Assembly (NCBI GenBank): GCA_000467715.1
Contig: AJFK01000036.1
Location: 62,001 to 126,000 of the forward strand
Direction of reading: 5' to 3'
Length of the DNA stretch: 64,000 bases
Origin: Hysterium pulicare CBS 123377
Taxonomy: Eukaryota > Ascomycota > Dothideomycetes > Hysteriales > Hysteriaceae
Shown here: in pieces, positions 55,006-64,000 of the stretch
Numbering within the stretch: position 1 is the first letter of the stretch
Layout of the letters: every line of letters starts with the position of its first letter
Translations under genes and position numbers: made by a program
Notes under the pieces: generated by a model
The model's input: only the letters and a program-made list of their open reading frames with translations
The model's database searches: none
What the model was told of the DNA's origin: nothing

Positions 55006-56413
55006 GCGTAAAACATTCGGCGTGTTTTAAGCAGTCTAGACTTCGAAAGGACTACATAACGGATTCGGATAGCATGAGGGATACCACGGTGGCATTGTGA
55101 AGTTAGCCATTGGGCTGGAAAATCCTCGGGTGGGTACATGCTCCAGCATTCCTGACCCGTGTTCAACTTCAACAGCTCTGGGAATCCAAAGCACAGCATT
55201 AGGAGAATTAACTATGGCACCTCAAGCTAAACTGAAAGCTTTTGTCAAGCTTCTGCAAACTCCTCCAATCTCAGAAAGCCACCAATGGGTGAAAGTCAAA
55301 TTACTACTGTGTCCCTCGTTCTTGCTTGTGCATCTAGGCGTTTGCTCCTGTCCTTAGCATGGATTCCCAAAGCACTTCGACATTTACAATCTACCATCCA
55401 ATTCATAGCACGTACATGAGCAGCTATCCTTTGCTCAATAGTCAATTGACTCCGATCTGTATAGTTCCATGAAGCTATCCAATGCACTTACAGGTACGAA
55501 GCCGAGTTATCCGATCCACGATGAGCTTGTCTTCGTCGCCGAATACGCAGCGCATCTAGTTGACAGTTTGAAGGGATGAAATGTTCCGTTCAGGCGATCG
55601 CTCGGAACACGACTTTAAGTACGTCCTATCCCGGGAATAGCCCAAGAGTGATGCCGAAAGAGAACGACAGGATGTAATTTGAAGGTTCGCACTTGCAAAT
55701 TCAATAATCACGTATGCATTAGGAAAACCAGCCAAATATGAGCGTAATATCTCGAATTTTCTTGGTCTTGTATACTGCTGATGAGCCTTTGTATCATGTA
55801 AGCCCAATGCACCAGACACAAGCCTACATACTCCGATCCACCAAGTCAAACAACAAAACCCGATCTATAAGCCCAGACACCGAAGAGAGAAAACAAGCAT
55901 GTAGGGCAGGCCGCAGCAAAGGTGAATTAGTTTGATTGGTAGTCATGTCATCGTTTCTTCGTGATTGCCCATCCCTGCCACGCTCATCAATGCAAGAAAA
56001 GAGAAACTAGAAACCAACGCGTCCGCATTGATGGGAAAAGGGAATCCGATAGCACTACTCCAAAACCGACTGGACCATATTAGCTGTCTCTTGGCCAAAG
56101 AGAGTCTATCGGGAGGGACCAGGAGTCGGCTCGAAGGGATGCAAAATGATCCCTGGATCAGGGACAAGCGAGTGTAATGGGTATAGAAAGGAATGTCATC
56201 CAGTACCACAGTTTTGGAAAGGCAGGTTGACGTATGCTAATATGCAGAAAAAAATAGACAAGAATGCACCAGTGGAGCAGATCTAGCTTGGGGTATGGTA
56301 CACCCAAGACTCTGCGAGCCCCGGTGCTACTGGGGCATCTGTCCCACTAAAATGTGCCGTGAACAGTGCCTTGAAAGATGGTCTGTTGGAGTGCCGGAGC
56401 ATGCTGGTAAGAT
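55006..56413. other. Convergent intergenic 1.4 kb
   Basis: Between LSM3 and the B-type cyclin, which converge. Frames here (for example 55097-55357, 55556-55849) have no recognisable features. Confidence 0.5.
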
Positions 56414-58653
56414 CTATTTTCGTCTCCAGGACTGAGTATGTCCAGCAAGGCTATCTCTCGAAATGAAAGAGAGTTGAAAGCCCTTCGTGACTTCTGTCTC
56501 GACAAAGACGGATGCTCGTTTGTAGCGTTTATCTGAATATTTATCGTAGACAGCGGAATGGTGTTTCTGAGGGTTCTCGCAACACTCCAGAATAACAGAT
56601 ACAAGCTGACGGAGTTGTTGTATCGTATATCCAGAATAATGCACATGAGCCTGGGACTAGCTGATGTCAGTACGTGCGGACCACATCTACGAGGATAGGG
56701 GAAACTCACCCAGTCGCCTTTTTTCAGCATCAAACGAGCCAGGCAATGTGCCCCAGCTGCAGTGAAGCTTGGGGAGCAACCAACAAATCTTTCATCCATG
56801 ACAGTAATTTCAAGGAAGTATTTGGACAAGGTTCGCGTTTCAAGATCATAATCGTCGGCCTTGCTGATTCTCCTGAGGAAACTCATTGGTCCTGGCCATC
56901 CCAGCTCAAAATGCAACATGCTTAACATGAATCGTTCTGCCTTCAAGATCTCGTCACCACTATAAGCTCCATCTACCATGTACACAATCTCTTGTACTGA
57001 GGGACAGTTGATCTCTTCGTATTTTGCGGCGACGAAGAGTGCAGTGGCCCCAACCAATTGCAACTTACCAAGGGAAACAACCTTGCAGGAGAGGAAGCGA
57101 TCCACATAGTTGACGGCGAGAAAGAGAGTCTCTGGGAGAAGTGTGAAACGGTGGTGCACCTGGACGAGCCAGTCAATGAGCACAGATCGCATTGACCATT
57201 GAATCTCTGCTTGATGATCCATATACGAGGCGTTCGGCTTCATCCGCTCCTATGGTGTTCAAATTAGATGCGCTTTGTCACTGGAAAAGAGTTATAACGC
57301 ACTTCAAGCTCCCTCATATACTCGAAAATCTCATCGCCGTACTCCGCGACCATGGAGGTATCCCATTGCTCATCCTCAATATCCTCAGCCGTCTTATGGC
57401 TTTCAACATACTGCTTGGCAGCCTCAAGCTCTCTCTGGGATTTGGCGGTGACCCTTGGCGCCAGGACGAGGGTAACTCCGCCAGTTGTGTTGTCACCTCT
57501 CGATCGAAGCGACCTGGCAGTAGTGTAGCCATCGGCATCGTAGTATTCCTGATCCTCTTCCTCGTCCCAATACTCTTCTGGATCAGATATGTGCACTCCA
57601 TTAGACTGCCTCGCAAGTTCCTCATTGCGTTCCTGTTCGAGCGCTCTGGCTTGCTCCTCAAGAGCGTCCAAGTATTCATACTGTTCATGAATTTCGGCTT
57701 GGACTACTTCATACCCATCAGTAACATCAACCTGTGCATTTTTATCCTCAGGCACGTCACTGTCTTCTACTTTGGAGACAACTGGAGTCTTGTCCAGCGG
57801 CAGAAGATGTGAATTTTGGTGAACTTGAGTGAGGTATGTAGATATCCCTTCTACTGTGCCACTGACTTTGCTCTCTGTCGATGATCGTGCCCGTCCTTCT
57901 GCGGGAATTGCCCTGTGTTTTGAAATAGATACGAGGCGCGATGGAGCAGATGGGACGCCTAGGGAGGGTTGGCTAGTGGTGGTAGAGGATGCAGTCTCGG
58001 GAGCCAAATCAGACTGGGTCTCTTTGAAGATTGTTGTGCACCTTTTGGACAGGACATTCCGTATGTTCGTAGACTGAACACCATTGTCGACCGTTACATG
58101 CTTTGGAACAGCCGAAGCAACCGGTTTGGTGAGATTCGTCTGGCTAGCTTTGGAAACGATACTCGATAGAGGCCGCTGTGCAGGACGTAGCAAAGCCGCG
58201 GGCTTTGAGAGTTCCTTTACACTGATAACGGCAGGACCTTTGAGGACCTCAAGGTTCGTGGCCTTGCCGGGCACCTGCATATCATCCTTGGCTACTGGCT
58301 GTCTTAAGGTGTTGCTGACGTCGGCAAAGACTTGCCGGTTTTTAGATGCAGCTTTGAGCCCGCCAACTTGTAACAAGCTTGACAGAGCTGGAGTAGATTT
58401 GTTCCGTTGATGAATCGACTTTCCTGGTGGAAGCTGGGGCGGTGCATTTTCATCACCACCAATGCGAGCGGCGCGTATTGGTCGTTGAGGCTGTAGTGGT
58501 ACGAAGTTGTTAGCTTAAATGCTCGTAGTCATCCAAAATGCAACACAGTTATGCATAGCGGCGTCTTCGCGTTAAAGTCAATGGTGAGTCGAAGCCTGAG
58601 CTGCAACAACGGCATGTTAGAAAAGAAGAGATTGACATTACCTTTGCATCCAT
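56414..58653 (-). CDS. G2/M B-type cyclin (NIME/Clb-like)
   Basis: Regulatory partner of Cdk1 for entry into mitosis. Exons 58653-58642 (only MDAK), 58490-57303, 57249-56710 and 56650-56414 give 658 aa, all phase 0. The cyclin box begins near residue 405: ASYMDHQAEIQWSMRSVLID, WLVQVHHRFTLLPETLFLAV, and NYVDRFLSCKVV, with the FVAAKYEEINCPSVQEIVYM helix of B cyclins. The second fold runs through MLHFELGWPGPMSFLRRISK and KYFLEITVMDERFVG to the last exon (HYSGYTIQQLRQLVSVILEC). A destruction-box-like RQVFADVSN sits at residues 56-64, with Phe in the position usually Leu. The region between (about 70-390) is long, acidic and disordered. This is probably the sole mitotic cyclin, as in many filamentous fungi, but that cannot be shown here. 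Confidence 0.93.
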
Positions 58654-59924
58654 CTTGATACGTATGGCAATGATTGATGCTGATATAAGTCAGATTGACT
58701 GAAGCCAGGGAGGTTGATGGTGGTGGAGAGCAACGTCAGACCTGTCACCGTGCAGCTGGGATGGGAAGTCGAAAAGGAGAGTGATGCAGATGTTGGAGAT
58801 TAGAAGCGATCGAAGGGATCGAAGCGCTACAAAACAAAAGCAACAATAAAGAAACTCTCCATAGGGCGGTACGCGGAACAATGCAGGCGAGTGGAGGACG
58901 GGGTTTTGTTGTTGTTTTGAAGAAAATATCGAGCTTTCAAGCTGTCGAACTGGAGCTCAAGCGCGTTGCTCTGTGCTTCAAAAACAACTGGCCTAGCCCA
59001 GTAAACAGACAGGGATCTGCTGACTAGCGGCTTGGTGCCGGTGAAACTATTCTCCTAGCTGCCCTAGCCGAGCACAGACCTTCCAAGGTGAACCCAAACG
59101 TCATTTTCCATAACATCGCGTTCTTCAATTTCATACTCGATCAATCTTTGCTGTTCCTCCGCCAACCACCCTCTGTTTCTGCACTCGACAACTTCACTAC
59201 GCTTTGACATGTAGCTCAGGGTTAGTTTCCAACCACTTCCATCACCAAATGATTACGGGATCTTTCTGATCTGCATCTTGGCTTTGCGACGCGACCTTGG
59301 CCCGAGGTTCTGCCAGTTCATCACGACTCACACAGGCCCTCACGTGGCTTGCACTCAACCGCCCAACCAAGCAAAATTTCCTCTACCAACGATTTAGATC
59401 GAACTCAAATGCTTCCATTTAATACAGTGACATGTAGCGCTGCCAGATCAATATCATCAATGCCCAGTTCATGAGGACGGGACGGCACCGCCGCCCGGCG
59501 ACAACCTATCAACCTACCAATTGGGAGCCCTGCCACTGCCCTCAAACTCACCGATACGAACCTCAACTTTGCGACTTTTCCTGCGCCGCCCTCCAGCCAG
59601 TCCGCCAGCCCCCAAAAGGACTCGGAACACCTCAAACCAGAGGTGGCGCATCTTTTCTGTTTAGTCAGGCCTTCGCTATGCCACTACTGTCTGCGCAACC
59701 GGCGTTTTGTTCTGTGTGCAGGCCGAAGCCCCAGAGGCCCTCAAACTACACCTGCTATCACCAAAACATCGTCGTGAATATTTATACGCTAAGTATTTAC
59801 CTTGAGAATTCATCTCTCGCATGAATTACCGGCCACATCTGTGATGCGACGAAGTTGGCGTTTCGAGAAAGCACATCTCTTCTACGAAACATCGCCACCT
59901 TTCACAAGCTTGCTGATCTCGCAT

Positions 59925-59960
59925 TTGACCGAACACTTGACCGAACACCTGACCGAACTA
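59925..59960. repeat. Three tandem 12-bp units
   Basis: Two exact copies of TTGACCGAACAC followed by CTGACCGAACTA. It lies in the long leader region of the Zn2Cys6 gene. Translated in the plus frame it would read repeated HLTE, but there is no support for coding. Confidence 0.88.
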
Positions 59961-61207
59961 TGCAAAAAGGCCTTGAGTGCCTTGCTCTCCGCTGCAAACG
60001 TATAATGATAGGTTTTCATGTACATTGAGCGTGATTCGTCCAAGGGGATGTGTACCAACCAACAGGAGCATTATGCATGCGGTCGAAGGAGATATCATCT
60101 GCCCAACGGAGTAGTTTCCCTAGGAAATCCAAAATCGTTCGATGTGTAGCATCAGTGAGCGGCAGTCGCAAGTTCCACTTCAAAAAGGACGAGGGTGGAT
60201 GGAATTGAGCGGCTACGGAGACTCTCAACCGCCGTACGCCAATAGGTAATCTGGCGCTTCGCAAGCTGCGGAAGAGCAACCTACTCTATTTACTAATTAT
60301 ACACATCCAGGCGACCGCGACTAGTATCGTTGCGAGGCAATAGTGCACACTGAAAGGGTTGCGCATCAGGGTGCTCTTATTTCACTCTGATGGAGCAGGC
60401 CGTCGATTTGTTACACTATCATGTCATTGGCTGCGTTTTGGGGCAGTTCTGGGAAGATCATGGATTTTTTCCTTTGTAGCGAGTAGCTTGATTGTGGCAT
60501 GCATTTATAGTTAGGACTTTTATTGGTTACAGAGGCCGAGAAGATGCGCTCGGGAGTCTGGCTGAGTTTCGACCTTTCAAAACCATGCGCCAATGGCTTT
60601 GGGGTTTGTTGCGCATCTTCTTTCCGGTTCTAATTCTTTAGCCCGCAATTCGTATCAGAATCAGAAGACCGACTGGGCCCTGCGTTCCAAGTGACGGCGC
60701 TGCGTCCAAGTCTGATAGACGCTTTCCGGCTTTAGTCACCGCTAAGAAGATTCCCATTTCCTCGCACCGTGATAGAAACGTATCTTGTTATTGCAATCAG
60801 CTTTGCTGAATCTGACGATTCCGATCCGGCGACCAAGCCAACGAGTGCTTTGATCTGCCCATTCGTTCATAACATTGTTGAGCTGCGCATGGCATGTTAG
60901 CTGTTGGCTGTTCTAGGGTGCCAGACGACTCGCTTCGTAGACTCTCACACCAAGCCTCTTGCTTCCTCCTCACTCAACTCGCTGTCCCCTCAAGCAAGAC
61001 ACTCCCTCCCAATCTTTAGGTCGTAAGTGACTGAATGCATTCTCTGCGTACTAAAAGCACCTTCTTTTGATTTTGGCCCTCCCAACCTCATCTGTCATTC
61101 CCAACTGACTCTCGGACTGCTAACTCAACCGTTCCAGGGCGAGGGTCATCGGAGCTCACGGAAACAGGCCCAAAGACACACGAACAAAGCTCATCTGATC
61201 ATTTTTG

Positions 61208-61445
61208 GTATGTATATTCTTCCATCGGCCTTATGCGACCCCATTTGTACCCGGTTTGATCTGAGGTTGCTCTGAGTTGAGTGGTGTTGATGCTCGTCAT
61301 CGCTCATTCTCCGTCGCCCTTCCATCCTGTTCCAGGACCACCATCGCTCATCCCCGTTCCTACCTTGACGATTCGTACACTTACAAGGCTCATTTGGCAC
61401 AATCGGCATGTTCTTAGTCAGAAGTTGCTAATCTTTATTCATTAG
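61208..61445 (+). other. Probable 5' UTR intron of the Zn2Cys6 gene
   Basis: GTATGT donor at 61208, TTGCTAATC branch box near 61426 and CATTAG acceptor ending at 61445; 238 nt. The leader that follows (61446-61594) contains no ATG before the start codon at 61595. Confidence 0.55.
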
Positions 61446-61594
61446 AGTCAAAACCTGCCCTCGTTCCCCTTCTCTCCTACAGACCCTTGTAACACCGGCG
61501 GGATCGGTGTACCTCCTTTGATACAATACATTGTACATCCATACACTAAGACTGAGAGTTTGGGGGCGAACATTTATTGACCAGCGTGTTCGAA

Positions 61595-63727
61595 ATGGAT
61601 GTTTCCAACCTCCTCACGGACAGTCAATCGCAAGGAACCCGACGTTACCAAGCAACTATAGAGACAATGACCCCAAGTCGGCAATACATGACAAGACAAA
61701 CTGCGCCTTCGTACACATTGCAGTCGAATGAGGATGATTATTCGATGGTAGGTTCATACGAAGGCATGAACAATGTCCCTCACCAGGCTTCGATGTCACC
61801 AGCCAAGCACCCTGAGCCGAAGCACGTTAGTTTTGAGCTCCTACTTCCTCAAGCCCCTCAAGCCAGAGCTCGACTTCCAATGCGAGTAAACATATTCCCT
61901 CATGATACAACGGACTCGATCATCACCACTGTCAAGAACTTTTATGGCCTGTATGAGCGGCGAGGCGTGTGCTTTGAGGACCGCCACGGGAACACTCTGA
62001 TCGCTCGGTATGAGAACTTCACTCATGACATGATCGTATATGTTAGAGTCACAGAAGAAGATCCCGACATGGATCAATGTCCTCCAGCTCCTCGAGAGTC
62101 TGTGTCACCAAGACGACCTCGATTGGATGAACCCTTCCAAATGCTCCCCCCACAGATCCAACAGTCTGCTTTGAGGGCCACGTCTCGTACAGCGGGAAGA
62201 CAAAGCAACTCTCCTCAGCCTGGGCGTGGTAGGCGTAGCGCCTCGGCCAGCACCAACACAAAGTCCCGACCTCGACCAATTGCGAAGAGTCGTGGGTCAA
62301 GTTCTCATGGAAGCTTCGCAGATGCTCACGGGGAGGTTGCTAATGGATACAGCGACAGCGATGGCGGAAGCAACTCCGTAACCAGCTCTCGTCGTGGAAA
62401 GAAAGAACAGGTTGCCAGCGCCGAGATCAGCCTTGACAACATCGTAGAAGGAGGGCGCCGTAAACGAGCCAAGTTCGACAGCTCTGTAAGTGTAAATCGT
62501 CTTGTTGGAATCAATGATGTTTTAAAAGTCTAATGAATGCTTCCAAATTAGGAATTGCCTCTGTTCGTCCCGCCGCAGGTCCCGATGACGGCTTCTGTAT
62601 CGTCAGTATCGCCGCAACGTCGGATTAGTAGCCATAATGGCGCATCACCATTCTCCTACACCAATCAGCAGACTTTTGCATATACCCACCCTCTACCGTC
62701 ACCCCAAAGCTACGGACAGGGGGATGTTTCACATCTCCAAGGCTTAAGCACTCCGTACTCATCAAGTGGTCAAGCGCACGGACATCGGTCCCGTACACGT
62801 GGCTCAGCACAATACGCTCCCTATCGTCACTCTGGCAACGTAGGGCTAGTCTTGCCAACTCCAGATCCCACCGTTGGCAGCGTTATTTCGGATGAGGATG
62901 TCGCTAGACAACTCATGCGACTGGGTGATGCTTCCAACTTCTCCTCTCACGGTCGCACCTCGACATCTACTCTGGATGATGCTTTGAGCGGTAAAGCGGA
63001 AGCCGCGTCATCCAGTGAAGAAAGCGATGAAGGTAGCGATGAAGGTAGCGATGCCGAGGAACATGAACTACCAACATTGCCGTATTCTACAGAGCTCGCT
63101 CCTAGCAACATGGACGGTGTCGTCCAAGGTTTCAATAGTGGTGATACTAGCGGGGAGGAATATGATGATAACAATGATGATTCATTCAAAGGCGAGAGTG
63201 ATGATATAGTACCTGATGAACAGCAGATATTACGATACGGTCTAGATGGGCCTCAGGTACGCTCAGCAGGAAAGGCCTCGAAATCTTCCAAGCCTCGCGG
63301 ACCTAATTTCAAGAGCAAAGTAAAGTCTGGTGGTTCGACAAAAGCCCCCATCTCTCCAACATCACTTCCTCCCCAGTCGCGCAAAGCTTCTAGTGCCTCA
63401 TTAAATCTGCAGAATCATCTCGGCGCAGACGAGGACGACCTCTCTACAAAGCCCCGCTGCCAACGATGCCGTAAAAGCAAGAAGGGTTGCGATCGTCAAA
63501 GACCTTGCCAGAGATGCAAAGATGCCGGGATCGGGGTTGAGGGCTGTGTTAGCGAAGATGAGGGCAATGGCAGAAAAGGCCGATACGGTCGACACATGGG
63601 TGTTCCAGTCAAGAAGACTTCAGCGGATATGCCAGCGCCCCAGGATTTTCCAACATCTGTTACCCCTGCCGGCTATACCTCCGCTTCATTCGCCTCCATA
63701 GAGAAGAGTAAAAAGAGAAAGAGATAA
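61595..63727 (+). CDS. Regulator with C-terminal Zn2Cys6 cluster
   Basis: Exons 61595-62485 and 62552-63727 join in phase 0 to give 688 aa. A conserved-looking N-terminal domain (about residues 80-165; SFELLLPQAPQARARLPMRV, NIFPHDTTDSIITTVKNFYG and HDMIVYVRVTEEDP) has alternating strands and a helix, like a PB1/ubiquitin-type fold, an inference only. The middle is Ser/Pro-rich with basic patches (GGRRKRAKFD), then a long acidic tract. The zinc cluster is at the C-terminus (about 600-630): C-x2-C-x6-C-x5-C-x2-C-x9-C in RCQRCRKSKKGC and DRQRPCQRCKDAG. Most fungal Zn2Cys6 factors carry it at the N-terminus and have a fungal-specific middle region, which is absent here. The frame ends KSKKRKR. 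Target genes unknown. Confidence 0.88.
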
Positions 63728-64000
63728 GGGATTTACGCCGCCCTTTCTCGTATCTTTGACACTTTCACAAAAACACTCGCGTTGATACCTATAATCGAAT
63801 ATTGCTTCGTAAACTACTTCAGATTGATGATCACGAATTTTTTTTCCAACATCATGAGTTCTTTTCTCGGACTTGAGCTTTGGAGTATTTGGCGTCGCCC
63901 CACATTTGGGAGGAAGGAGTTGTTCCCAAGCTTTTTTGCCTTTTTTCAGAATGCGCCTCGAACTCTTTCTCGTTGCATTTGCTCGTCCAATTTGTTTCAG
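63728..64000. other. 3' flank of the Zn2Cys6 gene
   Basis: A/T-rich sequence with T runs near 63838, consistent with 3' UTR and terminator region. No other gene begins before the window edge. Confidence 0.5.

Larger units (their letters stand above)
58654..61594. other. 2.9-kb regulatory/leader region upstream of the Zn2Cys6 gene
   Basis: Holds the divergent promoter of the cyclin and the presumably long promoter and 5' leader of the Zn2Cys6 regulator. A likely leader intron lies at 61208-61445. The 117-codon frame at 59471 and the frame ending at 60005 were judged chance, although the latter contains a 12-bp repeat. A C/T-rich tract at about 60950-61015 looks like a fungal core promoter. 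Confidence 0.55.

Noticed and set aside
59471-59824. Plus-strand frame of 117 codons in the long leader of the Zn2Cys6 gene
   Set aside because: Composition follows base composition, no recognised motif, lies far from splice signals that would join it to the next gene.
1-64000. tRNA genes, CRISPR arrays, transposon ends, retroelement remains
   Set aside because: I looked for T-loop motifs, regularly spaced repeats, long terminal or inverted repeats and reverse-transcriptase or integrase motifs and saw none that would stand; a covariance-model and repeat search would be the decisive test.

Overview
The window is nuclear DNA of a filamentous ascomycete (Pezizomycotina). Most genes carry short introns of about 45-70 nt with GTATGT/GTAAGT-type donors, CTAAC-like branch points and YAG acceptors. 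The families are typical of these fungi: PTH11-like rhodopsin-domain protein, Zn2Cys6 regulator, pisatin-demethylase-like P450, fungal TOM subunits, and a lipopeptide mating-pheromone precursor. I lean to Leotiomycetes, but only as an inference. No tRNA, rRNA, CRISPR array or intact transposon was recognised. All exon joins were read by eye; each multi-exon model keeps phase across every junction except where stated.

Layout. 1-9.1 kb: tRNA dimethylallyltransferase MOD5 (cut by the window edge), CAF16-like ABC ATPase, a PFK-2/FBPase-2-like kinase whose phosphatase site is degenerate, then TOM40 and TOM22 tail to tail, and an unknown protein. 9.7-20 kb: UBC6-like E2, a C2H2 protein, HMX1-like heme oxygenase, a rhodopsin-domain membrane protein and a six-exon P450. 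20.6-27.5 kb: APH-like kinase-fold protein, PFA3-like palmitoyltransferase, GT25 glycosyltransferase. 27.5-31.9 kb: a gene-poor accessory stretch holding a truncated S28 prolyl-peptidase relic and a 22-codon gene ending in the farnesylation box CTVM, read here as an a-factor-type mating pheromone precursor; three perfect inverted repeats follow it. 31.9-39.5 kb: phospholipase D, cyanase with a possible mitochondrial presequence, and a C2H2 protein. 40-52 kb: rhomboid protease, a doubtful mini-gene, a BTB protein with a GC-AG intron, a membrane protein with an apparent one-base frameshift, and several uncharacterised proteins. 52-64 kb: YBP1/YBP2-family protein, LSM3, a B-type cyclin, and a regulator with a C-terminal Zn2Cys6 cluster behind a 2.9-kb leader.

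Most genes are unrelated housekeeping functions. The clearest functional grouping is mitochondrial: TOM40 and TOM22 encode the pore and the central receptor of one complex, while MOD5 and cyanase both show a possible presequence followed by an internal ATG. The most novel item is the pheromone micro-gene at 30722-30790, which is too short for ordinary gene finders.
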